This document shows, piece after piece, positions 1-8,050 of a stretch of DNA of 29,517 bases; the stretch's first letter is position 1; each line of letters begins with the position of its first letter. Source of the stretch: a bacterium (GTDB taxonomy: Bacteria; UBP14; UBA6098; B30-G16); NCBI GenBank assembly GCA_003645115.1, contig QNEG01000001.1:1-29517 (forward strand). Direction: 5' to 3'. A program made the translations under genes and the position numbers. Below the pieces are notes generated by a model. That model had not been told where the DNA came from. It did no database searches and saw only the letters and a list, made by a program, of their open reading frames with translations.

Positions 1-2610
1 CTTCAGGTCTATCCCGACGGTGAGTGTGAAAATTGTATGTCGTCGGCTATTTATAATTATATGGACGATGGATTTCCCTCACTGAATTTCAAAATATATC
101 TTATGCCGATTTCTGAATTCAATGTTAGTGCGGTAACCGATAGTTCGTTTCTTTTGGTGCAGTTTATCGATTCGGCAGGAGCAATTTATGAACCTGAAAC
201 ACTGCAATTTTACTTCTTCGATGTGGTTATGTTCGGTGTTTCAGATTGTTATGCTTCTCACTCACTCTCCACATCTTATGATTTGACTCCCACCTCGGCA
301 AATGCGGTTAGAGAATTTGTCCTTGCCGGTAAAGGTATTTTGTTGACTCATGATACTGCTATTAACCACACCGGATGTTATGGCGGCGGATATCATACAA
401 ATTTCCTATCCTTATCGGAAATTACCGGTTTAACCGCTGTGGACGCAAGTATCGGTTCATCCGGCGGATTATTTACATCGGTTCACCGTGTTTTCACCGG
501 TGCTCATTCGATTTTTAATATTCCATTTGAAATTCCCGATTCATTCTCCACAATTAGCACTCACGCTTTGGGTCAAAGATTGGTAGCAGGCGACATTCTA
601 TACAGCGGCGATACCGGTGCGGATGATAGTATTTGCATCTATTGGCAAAACTATCATAATCTTGAATTAAACACATTCTCAAGTTTCTTCAGCTATGGAC
701 ATACAGCAACAGTTCCAGCGGAATGGGAAGCGAAAGCGATGATAAATTCTATATACTATTCATATCACGGCGGTATCGGTTCTGGAGTATATACCAGTGA
801 AGCAATAGAATTCAGTTCCAGTGGAATGCTTATGGTAAATTGGAGTGCGGATGTTCCCACCGGTGCGTCCATTAATATAGAAGTCGCTATCGATACTTGC
901 CTTGGAACCGAGGAATGTTGGACTGAATGGTTCACTCCCAGTGCAGTCCCGGAAATCGCGTTCGATAAACTAAAATATCGTGTGGGGATGTCACCCAATG
1001 CCGACGATGAAAGTCCAATATTACACTGGATACAATTTGCCACCGGCGCTACATCTGCCGACACTATTTTCGCCGATGGCATACTGGATACTCGACCACC
1101 CACTGTATCGGCAGAATGCCCACCCGATACTGTCCAATATGGAGATACTATATCATTGGATTGGGAAATCGACGATTTATTCCCCAACAGCGATGAACCC
1201 TGCTCGATATTTGTAAATTATTGTGAGGGAATGGATACATTTTTATCCACAGAACCGATGGTTTGGACACCGCTTCCGGTGGTTTGCGAAAGTGCCTATG
1301 TGGCAATCTCCGCACCAGATTCATTCTGCAATTGGGGCTATGATACCTGCCGATTCACCATACTAGCGGCGGGAAGTATTCGAGTGGCATTTCCGGAAAC
1401 ATCTGCTCTCGCCTGCGATACAATCGATATACCAATCGATATAGTGGATATGTATCTTCCACTGGCACAAGAATTCACCATATGGTTCAGCATCAATAGT
1501 TCGGTGGCGACACCACTGGAATTTATCCCAGAAATAACACCGCCTGCCGATTCTGTAGAATTCGGTGGTGCTGGAAACTATTGGTATATCAAATTCCTCT
1601 GGGATTCCCGTGTCTATTTCGAAAACGATATATTCGGGAACTTACGATTGGCAATAAATTGTTCTTCTATAGGAGGCGATTTTACTCCACTACATTTCGA
1701 TTCCATTTCTACCGATTTGATGGAAACCTATTGGGATAACGGACTTATCGCTATAGAATACAATCCAGCGCAGTGGATACAGGTGCTTCGTTTCGATGAC
1801 CCCAGTGAAGAGAAGCCACGCGCTACACTGGGATTTGGAAATGCTACCGATGCCAGCGATGGTTATGACCCAGCTTATGATATTATCTATGTTCCACCGC
1901 CACCGACCGATATTGGTGTCTGGTTCGCATTGGATGACCCTGCCATTACAAGATTAAAGCGAGATGTGAAAGATATGGAACCGATTAATACCTGGACTGT
2001 GATAAATACAGAAAGTCGTGAATTATATGTCCACTGGGACCCCCGTGGTTTCGATGAAGGACTATATTTACTCAATGGATATCAGGATATGAATGCGGAC
2101 ACAGATTACTATTCAGAACCTTACGAGACGCTGATTATCACCTGGTCACTGCCAGACTGGGAACGAACCACTATAAATCTTTATCCAGGTTGGAATTTGG
2201 TTTCAATACCGGTTCGGAATCCCAGTGGTTCTCCAGAATCTATTTTCCCGGGAATACTTTTCGGTCCATTGGGATATAATGCTATGACCAGAGGTTATTA
2301 TCTTGCCAGCAGAGTTGCTGGTGGCGCTGGATATTGGGTATTCAGCCTGGATGAAACAGAAATCCCAATTATCGGTCTCCCTATGGAAAATTATTCACGA
2401 AATGTATTCCGTGGCTGGAATTTGGTGGGTGCGACTATAATTCCCACTCCAGTGGATTCTACGGAAATTTCACCAGCTGGCTCTATTTTATCCACTTTCA
2501 AATACAATACAGGAACAAGAAGTTATGATATTGCAGATACATTTAATCCCGGATTGGGATACTGGATATTTGTAACTAATGATGGTATCCTTTGGGTGCC
2601 TATCGAATAG
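1..2610 (+). CDS. Secreted multidomain surface protein, 5'-truncated by window edge (cohesin-like + GWNLV tail)
   Basis: The frame is open from base 1, so the start and any signal peptide lie upstream; 869 codons are visible. Residues about 20-255 look like an alpha/beta domain of class I glutamine-amidotransferase/ThuA-like type (AVREFVLAGKGILLTHD; SYGHTATVPAEWEAKAMI), with no clear catalytic cysteine, so enzymatic function is not claimed. There follow Ig-like segments, a cohesin-like beta domain (about 458-590), a 'FGNATDASDGYD...PPPP' module (about 609-715), and a duplicated tail with GWNLVSIP (about 730) and GWNLVG (about 805), each followed by GYWVF or GYWIF. The last ~510 residues are colinear with the protein at 4469-7693. 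No FlgD-like or CHU_C sorting domain ends the protein. The next gene starts 10 nt downstream. Coding status is certain; domain names are inferred from motif resemblance. Confidence 0.88.
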   Translation, partial: LQVYPDGECENCMSSAIYNYMDDGFPSLNFKIYLMPISEFNVSAVTDSSFLLVQFIDSAGAIYEPETLQFYFFDVVMFGVSDCYASHSLSTSYDLTPTSANAVREFVLAGKGILLTHDTAINHTGCYGGGYHTNFLSLSEITGLTAVDASIGSSGGLFTSVHRVFTGAHSIFNIPFEIPDSFSTISTHALGQRLVAGDILYSGDTGADDSICIYWQNYHNLELNTFSSFFSYGHTATVPAEWEAKAMINSIYYSYHGGIGSGVYTSEAIEFSSSGMLMVNWSADVPTGASINIEVAIDTCLGTEECWTEWFTPSAVPEIAFDKLKYRVGMSPNADDESPILHWIQFATGATSADTIFADGILDTRPPTVSAECPPDTVQYGDTISLDWEIDDLFPNSDEPCSIFVNYCEGMDTFLSTEPMVWTPLPVVCESAYVAISAPDSFCNWGYDTCRFTILAAGSIRVAFPETSALACDTIDIPIDIVDMYLPLAQEFTIWFSINSSVATPLEFIPEITPPADSVEFGGAGNYWYIKFLWDSRVYFENDIFGNLRLAINCSSIGGDFTPLHFDSISTDLMETYWDNGLIAIEYNPAQWIQVLRFDDPSEEKPRATLGFGNATDASDGYDPAYDIIYVPPPPTDIGVWFALDDPAITRLKRDVKDMEPINTWTVINTESRELYVHWDPRGFDEGLYLLNGYQDMNADTDYYSEPYETLIITWSLPDWERTTINLYPGWNLVSIPVRNPSGSPESIFPGILFGPLGYNAMTRGYYLASRVAGGAGYWVFSLDETEIPIIGLPMENYSRNVFRGWNLVGATIIPTPVDSTEISPAGSILSTFKYNTGTRSYDIADTFNPGLGYWIFVTNDGILWVPIE

Positions 2611-2620
2611 ATAAAATAAA

Positions 2621-3307
2621 ATGAACAAACTCGTGCTGATAACATTACTTTTTATCGGTTTGCTATTCGCTGATGGAAATATGCGACAGGAACGGATATT
2701 CTCCGGGCAAACTTTCGCCGAGGAGGACGAAGCTGGTAAACCTAAAAACACCTGGACTGCCATTGGGCTTTCTTTGCTACTTCCTGGAATGGGAGAAAGA
2801 TATCTGGGAGTAAAATCATCGGGAATACCGTTCACTATCGCCGATGGAATTATCTGGTCTTCTGCGGTTTCATTCGCCGTTGCGGGATATTGGAAAGAAA
2901 GTGAGTATAAAACTTTTTCTGCAAAATATGCTGGAGTGCAGGTTGTCGGAAAAGATGATGAATTCTTCCGAACTATCGGTCTATATTCTGATAGGGATAC
3001 ATATAATTATATCTCTCGTTTGGTGTATCGTGAAGAGGCATTCATATATCCGGAGACAGCGGAGTGGAATTGGAATTGGCGAACAGAGGAACAACAATTA
3101 AGATATTATGATATGTGGACATCATCGGAGCGAATGTGGAGAAATTTTAAAATCGCACTAGGCGCCGCCGCAGTAAACCGAGTGGTTAGTGTAATAAATG
3201 TATTTCGATTAGCTCGTGGAGGCGCAGGATGGAATGTCTCCGCATATACATATCCAACTCCTAACAATGATATTACTGTTTCGGTATCTATCGATATCGA
3301 TTTTTAA
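2621..3307 (+). CDS. DUF5683-like small membrane/exported protein
   Basis: A 228-residue protein with an N-terminal signal peptide (MNKLVLITLLFIGLLFA). A hydrophobic segment carries SLLLPGMGERYLG (about 51-63), the P-G-x-G-x-x-Y pattern typical of DUF5683 and related small proteins of Bacteroidetes and allied phyla. A second hydrophobic stretch (FTIADGIIWSSAVSFAVAG, about 71-90) and an alanine-rich helix (FKIALGAAAVNRVVSV) suggest a membrane-associated protein. The C-terminus alternates polar and hydrophobic residues and ends DIDF, like the closing strand of an outer-membrane protein. The function of the family is not established. It starts 10 nt after the previous stop and 18 nt before the next gene, so it is probably co-transcribed. 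No clear Shine-Dalgarno precedes this ATG, so it may depend on translational coupling. Confidence 0.85.
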   Translation: MNKLVLITLLFIGLLFADGNMRQERIFSGQTFAEEDEAGKPKNTWTAIGLSLLLPGMGERYLGVKSSGIPFTIADGIIWSSAVSFAVAGYWKESEYKTFSAKYAGVQVVGKDDEFFRTIGLYSDRDTYNYISRLVYREEAFIYPETAEWNWNWRTEEQQLRYYDMWTSSERMWRNFKIALGAAAVNRVVSVINVFRLARGGAGWNVSAYTYPTPNNDITVSVSIDIDF

Positions 3308-3325
3308 AATAACTATGGGGGAACG

Positions 3326-4429
3326 ATGAAAAAGATATATATAATTGTTTTTTTAATTCTGGGAGCAATTTATTCGCAGGAATATGTCTCTCTCAGTAAT
3401 GGTTATGTGGGAATAGTAGTGGATAAATCCACTGGCCAGTTTGCAATCGGAGATATGTCCAGTCGAGGAGTTATCGAGGGTTATCCTAATGACCCCGCAT
3501 ATACACACTTCTGCCTGAAATTTAACGAAAGTTTTTACTGCAACGATACCACTATCGGCGACGAACACTTTATAATCAGAGATTCTGCTCAAGTAGTTGA
3601 AAACACTATCTCTATGGTCTGGAATGTCGGCACCAACCGGGTCTGGGAAAAATTTTACACTCTCGAGGACGACAGCCTGACAGGTTTTATTTATATCGAA
3701 TATGTATTCTACAACGACCATCCATCAGAAAGTGCCATAGTTGGATTTACCGAATATATGGATATTCGTATCGGCGATAATGACGACCCCACAATAGTTC
3801 TTCCCGCACAAATCCTGGAAATCGAGCGAAAATTCGTGGACTTTCAGGTGCCCGCATACTGGACATTTTTTGAGGATTATGAGGACACCAATTCATTTCT
3901 CGGACAAGGTGTCCCATTTGGCAGAGAAGAAATTTATGTCGATGCCGTGATTTTCAGCGATGTGGAGTATATCGATACCATTACCTGGGATTATATGGCA
4001 TTGGCTCGCACTATCGATGACCTGGCTATATTTATGCGATGGAATACGAGAGTGGTAAATCCATACGAATTATATGTAATGGGACATTATTATGGACTGG
4101 GCTATCCCGATGCCAGTATCCAGGAGATGCTGGAAAAATTAGTCCCATCCAAATTTATATTGGGAGCACCATTCCCTAATCCTACTAATGGCGTAACTTC
4201 CATTAAAATCGAGATATTAGACTATAATCAGGATATAGATATAGAAATAATAGATATTCAGGGTCGGCTGGTGGATAAGATATATTCGGGTAGTTTAAAA
4301 CCGGGGACATATTATTATCGATGGGATTTGAAAGACCACACCGGACAGGATGTCCCATCGGGAATTTACTATTTCCGTGTCCATTCTAATCCAGGAGTAA
4401 ATTGCCGCCCTGTGATAATTGTAAGATAA
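3326..4429 (+). CDS. Secreted protein with type A (FlgD-like) T9SS C-terminal sorting domain
   Basis: A 367-residue protein. Residues 1-17 (MKKIYIIVFLILGAIYS) form a signal peptide. Residues about 18-265 form a beta-rich domain that also occurs at the N-termini of both giant proteins downstream (12100 and 21521); shared features are VPAYW..., a GQG motif, and RWN...P...G..YGLG near its end. Residues about 278-367 match the FlgD-Ig/T9SS type A sorting domain: PFPNPTNG, then a beta strand, GRLVDKIYSG, GTYYYRWDLKD, GIYYFRV. Such domains direct proteins through the T9SS in Bacteroidetes and relatives. The start is supported by GGGGGA at 3316-3321, 4 nt before the ATG. The binding target is unknown. 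The domain may act as a surface module that is attached by either of two sorting routes in this organism. Confidence 0.9.
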   Translation: MKKIYIIVFLILGAIYSQEYVSLSNGYVGIVVDKSTGQFAIGDMSSRGVIEGYPNDPAYTHFCLKFNESFYCNDTTIGDEHFIIRDSAQVVENTISMVWNVGTNRVWEKFYTLEDDSLTGFIYIEYVFYNDHPSESAIVGFTEYMDIRIGDNDDPTIVLPAQILEIERKFVDFQVPAYWTFFEDYEDTNSFLGQGVPFGREEIYVDAVIFSDVEYIDTITWDYMALARTIDDLAIFMRWNTRVVNPYELYVMGHYYGLGYPDASIQEMLEKLVPSKFILGAPFPNPTNGVTSIKIEILDYNQDIDIEIIDIQGRLVDKIYSGSLKPGTYYYRWDLKDHTGQDVPSGIYYFRVHSNPGVNCRPVIIVR

Positions 4430-4468
4430 AACATAACAAACATAGTTTACTTTTAGGGGGTTTGAATT

Positions 4469-7400
4469 ATGCATAACAAATTTATTTTTACCCTATTATT
4501 ACTATTGTCGATTTCTGGTTTCCTGTGGGCAGAATATCCTGCCGGATATTTCTATGCTATATTTCGGGGCGATACTTTCTGTCTGGAGCCGGTTATCACC
4601 GATTCAGTCACCGAGGCAGAATGGTTCGATTACACATCGGCGAGTATGCACACTGGTTTTGAAACTGAATATGAAACTCATTTCTTCTTCTTCTATAATC
4701 CGATGACTGGAAATATCGGTTTTGTAGTCCAGCATAATATAGATGAATTCGGCACCACCGATGCTACTTGTATTCTCTATCTGGATGGATTACCTTCAGG
4801 TTGTTCACTCGCTATGAGTGATGATTCAGGAGAATTCGATTTGTCCGCATACCCGCAAGGTAATTGGCACTGGTGGGATAATACCGATGGTGGCGCATTC
4901 TACATTCCCAGAGATGAATGGCAATTTACTCTGCGCACCACTTTCGGAAGCATTGACCCCATCCGCTCTATGTGGTTCATATCCGGAAATGATGGCAGTG
5001 ATGAAATATACATAGATACCGTGATAATCGACCAAGAGGATACCATTTTGGTGGGACACGGTTTCCTGCAATTGTTAACATTTGTCGATACTATCGGTTT
5101 CGATAGTTTGAATGTCCACAGCGCAGATACTTTTCTTTTCCCGGTGTGCAATTCCGATGAAACTATCGATACTTTAAGAATTGGGTCGATTACAAATAAT
5201 CATCCCGAGTCATATACCATAGCGGATTATCCGGAAGTGCTTGCTCCCGGTGATTGCGGTGATATTATGGTGATATTCCATCCCGCCGATACCGGAACAA
5301 TCCGGGATACTATGGTTATCAATACAGAAATCCCTTGTGATTCCAGCACTAAAGTGCCTATATATGGTCGCTCTATACAACCGAGAATAGATTCGGTCTG
5401 GTTCTGGGAGGAAACCGATTGTGATGGACAGAATATTGTCGAAATATGCTATGATTTCTATGGTGATGAAGAATCATTCTTCCCTATAGATGTTCAATTT
5501 ACTCTGGACACATCATCTGGAATGTGGTTCGATTTCACTGAATATACAATACAGGATTACGAAGGAGATATCGACGACTCTGTCCATCCGGGCGAACATT
5601 GTTTCCAATGGATTATGAGCGAAGATATGCCCGATGTGGAAACTGCCGATTTTACTGTCCAGGTATCTGTAGAAATTTCGGAAATACTTACTTTAGAAAT
5701 TCCCAGTCTATCCACTACCACAGAATACTGGGATACTATAACTATGAGTTGGGTTCCTGCTGTGGAAGTATATTATTCTGGTTGGGGTAGCCGAATATTA
5801 CCCGGTTCATCCTGGATATGGGACAGTGTATATAGTGGCGCAATTTATGACCGATGTCTCACTTTCAGGACTATAATCGAGACTCCATCCGATGCTACTA
5901 TCGATTCTGCATCGATTAGTTTCTACGCGGACAACACCGCCACAGTTTATATGAATGGCGATTCTGTTGGCGCAGATACCGATGGTGCTACTTGGACAAC
6001 TATATGGACTTTCGATTTAGCACCATTTATGCACGGTGGCAGTGATACTTTGACCATCGAGGCTTGCGACCTTACTGGTGTCGCAGTGGGATTGGATTTC
6101 TTGGTGAATTTAATCTATGAATCCTATGTCCCAGACCCGGTTATTACTACTGGTCCGGTGGATTCTCATCCACCACTGGTGGAAATCCCCTGCGAATGGG
6201 ATTCTATATTCTACGGCGACACGGTCAGTTTCGACTGGGAAATCGACGATTATTTCCCCAATGCATCTGAACTATGCACCACTGTGGTATTTTATTGCGA
6301 TGGCGCAGATACTTTTATCACCGATGAACCTGTGGAATGGACACCGCCGATGGTGGTGTGCGATAGTGCATATTTTGCTGTTTCTGCCGCTGATTCTTTC
6401 TGCAATTGGGGTTTCGATACCTGTAGATTTTCAGTTATCGCATCGGGTAGCCTGACTGTTAATTTCCCAGAAACATTGGCACTTCCCTGCGACACTATCG
6501 AAATTCCCATATATGCTACCGATATTTTCCTTCCGGTGATGCAACAATTTTCTATCTGGTTCAGAATAAATGATGATATAGCAAGTGTAGTGAATTTTAC
6601 TCCCAGTATCGCACCTGTGCAAGATTCTTTCGATTTCGGCGGTAGCGAGGATAACTGGTATATCCATTTTATCTGGGATGGCAGAATAATTATGGAGAGC
6701 GATACTTTCGGATATCTGAAAATCGCACTGGATTGCGACCTTTCCGGTGGCGATATCACGCCACTTTATATCGATTCGGTAAGCACAGATATTATAGATG
6801 TCTATTATAATAATGGGTTCGTGTTAATCGAATATACTCCCGAGCAGTGGTTACATGTAATCCGGTTGGATGACCCCGATTATGAAAAGGACCAGGTCAG
6901 TCTCTCATTCGGCAATGCCAGTGGTGCCAGTGATGGCTACGATGCTTCGTATGATATAATTTATGTCACTCCTCCCCTGTCGGATATCGATGCTTGGTTC
7001 TGGTTGTCCGATTCGGGATATCCAGCATATAGAAAATTGTCCAGAGATATCCGTGATATGGAACCTGTAAATGAATGGCGACTGATAATAAACGAGGGAA
7101 GAGATTTATATGTCCACTGGGATAGGCGAACTCTGGATGAGGGAATCTATCTGTTAAATGGATATCAGGATATGCGAGCGGACACCGACTATTTTGCCGA
7201 GCCATACGAGACATTGACTATCACCTGGTCGATGCCTGAACTGGAAGTTTCCACAATCGATTTATTCCCTGGATGGAATCTGGTTTCCGTGCCGGTGCAT
7301 AATCCATCCGGAGATATGACTGCTATTTTCCCCTGGATAGTGGTCGGTCCATTGGGATATAATGCGGAAACCCGCTCATATTATATTGCCGAGAGAATCC

Positions 7401-7693
7401 AACCCGGTGCGGGATATTGGGTATTCTCATCGGAGGAGATGGAAATCCCTATGATAGGCACTCCAGTGGAAAATTACGCATTGGAGGTGAAAACAGGCTG
7501 GAATCTGGTGGGTGCGACCATTTCTCCTGTTCTATTAGATGAAATCGCAGTATTGCCCACTGCATCTATAATTTCGCTATTCAAGTATAATGCAATATCG
7601 CATTCATACGATATAGCAGACATATTACAGCCCGGACGGGGATATTGGATATTTATCACTAATAATGGCACATTATTGGTCCCAGCAGATTGA
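4469..7693 (+). CDS. Secreted multidomain surface protein, paralogue of 1-2610 (HYDIN-like, cohesin-like, GWNLV tail)
   Basis: A 1,074-residue protein with signal peptide MHNKFIFTLLLLLSISGFLWA. Residues about 23-190 form an unrecognised beta-rich domain. Residues about 196-302 resemble the ASH/HYDIN 'choice-of-anchor D' fold (FLFPVCNSDETIDTLRIGSI ... VIFHPADTGT). Ig-like regions follow, then an Ig-like domain (DTVSFDWEIDDYFPN, about 590) that begins the block shared with the 1-2610 protein. That block contains a cohesin-like domain (about 660-790), the FGNASGASDGYD...PP module (about 811-915), and two GWNLV...GYWxF units (about 935 and 1010). The start is supported by AGGGGG 5' of the ATG. 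It is 39 nt from the previous gene and followed by a 357-nt gap, so it probably ends the operon. The protein lacks a recognisable T9SS sorting domain despite its signal peptide. Confidence 0.9.
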   Translation: MHNKFIFTLLLLLSISGFLWAEYPAGYFYAIFRGDTFCLEPVITDSVTEAEWFDYTSASMHTGFETEYETHFFFFYNPMTGNIGFVVQHNIDEFGTTDATCILYLDGLPSGCSLAMSDDSGEFDLSAYPQGNWHWWDNTDGGAFYIPRDEWQFTLRTTFGSIDPIRSMWFISGNDGSDEIYIDTVIIDQEDTILVGHGFLQLLTFVDTIGFDSLNVHSADTFLFPVCNSDETIDTLRIGSITNNHPESYTIADYPEVLAPGDCGDIMVIFHPADTGTIRDTMVINTEIPCDSSTKVPIYGRSIQPRIDSVWFWEETDCDGQNIVEICYDFYGDEESFFPIDVQFTLDTSSGMWFDFTEYTIQDYEGDIDDSVHPGEHCFQWIMSEDMPDVETADFTVQVSVEISEILTLEIPSLSTTTEYWDTITMSWVPAVEVYYSGWGSRILPGSSWIWDSVYSGAIYDRCLTFRTIIETPSDATIDSASISFYADNTATVYMNGDSVGADTDGATWTTIWTFDLAPFMHGGSDTLTIEACDLTGVAVGLDFLVNLIYESYVPDPVITTGPVDSHPPLVEIPCEWDSIFYGDTVSFDWEIDDYFPNASELCTTVVFYCDGADTFITDEPVEWTPPMVVCDSAYFAVSAADSFCNWGFDTCRFSVIASGSLTVNFPETLALPCDTIEIPIYATDIFLPVMQQFSIWFRINDDIASVVNFTPSIAPVQDSFDFGGSEDNWYIHFIWDGRIIMESDTFGYLKIALDCDLSGGDITPLYIDSVSTDIIDVYYNNGFVLIEYTPEQWLHVIRLDDPDYEKDQVSLSFGNASGASDGYDASYDIIYVTPPLSDIDAWFWLSDSGYPAYRKLSRDIRDMEPVNEWRLIINEGRDLYVHWDRRTLDEGIYLLNGYQDMRADTDYFAEPYETLTITWSMPELEVSTIDLFPGWNLVSVPVHNPSGDMTAIFPWIVVGPLGYNAETRSYYIAERIQPGAGYWVFSSEEMEIPMIGTPVENYALEVKTGWNLVGATISPVLLDEIAVLPTASIISLFKYNAISHSYDIADILQPGRGYWIFITNNGTLLVPAD

Positions 7694-7866
7694 TTACAAA
7701 ATTGCGGAGAAAATGGGGAAGAATTATTGTTTGGTAAAAATTCAAAGATTGCCTAAACCAGCCTGTTGGTTGAAATCAACTGCAATGAATAAAAAACATC
7801 GAACACACAACATTTTCATTGCCGTCCTGCCGCATTGGCATAGAATAGATGGAAATCCAGATGGAT

Positions 7867-7923
7867 GATTTGCGGGGGAATGTTGTAGGTGCGACCCCGA
7901 CGCATCGGGATTCCCAGATTTGC
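7867..7923 (+). repeat. Small hairpin element flanked by 7-bp direct repeats
   Basis: GATTTGC occurs at 7867-7873 and again at 7917-7923. Between them, GGGAAT (7876-7881) can pair with ATTCCC (7910-7915), and CCCGA (7896-7900) can pair with TCGGG (7905-7909) around a CGCA loop. The 43-bp insert therefore has near-perfect terminal inverted ends and an inner hairpin, and its flanks look like a target-site duplication. This is compatible with a REP-like or miniature mobile element, or with a plain structured RNA at the 3' end of the upstream transcript. No T-tract directly follows the hairpin, so a factor-independent terminator is unlikely. Confidence 0.45.
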
Positions 7924-7984
7924 CGATTACATCTTGTGGATATAAAACCGCATTTCTTCCTTTTTTTAAAAAATAGTTGGAATA

Positions 7985-8013
7985 TTATAAGAGATATGCT
8001 ATATTTATATAAT
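7985..8013 (+). promoter_or_regulatory. Possible promoter of the subtilase gene
   Basis: A perfect TATAAT lies at 8008-8013, 26 nt before the GGGGGG ribosome-binding site. The -35 position 17 nt upstream is only TTATAA (7985-7990), a poor match, so this rests mainly on the -10 box and on its position in the gap between two transcription units. The region is so A+T-rich that chance matches are likely. Confidence 0.3.
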
Positions 8014-8050
8014 TTATGATAAAAAACTTACATTAAACTGGGGGGATAAA

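Larger units (their letters stand above)
7694..8050 (+). other. Non-coding intergenic gap with structured, G+C-richer island
   Basis: This 357-base gap separates the region 1 cluster from the protease gene. I see no convincing gene in it. Its middle (about 7780-7925) is richer in G+C than its surroundings and holds short stem-forming words, for example TGCC-GCATT-GGCA and the two-part hairpin annotated separately. The right third is very A+T-rich, with T7 then A6 at 7961-7973, followed by a promoter-like TATAAT at 8008. The G+C-richer part resembles the dispersed intergenic repeats common in candidate-phylum genomes, but a single window cannot show dispersal. Confidence 0.6.

Noticed and set aside
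1372..1770. Cellulosome scaffold based on the cohesin-like domains
   Set aside because: The fold resemblance is reasonable, but I see no dockerin, carbohydrate-binding module or glycoside hydrolase in the window. Cohesin-like domains are common in non-cellulosomal surface proteins.
7665..7868. Possible 67-codon gene across the end of the 4469 gene and the following gap
   Set aside because: It begins inside the upstream gene, has no ribosome-binding site or recognisable composition, and ends in the structured intergenic island.
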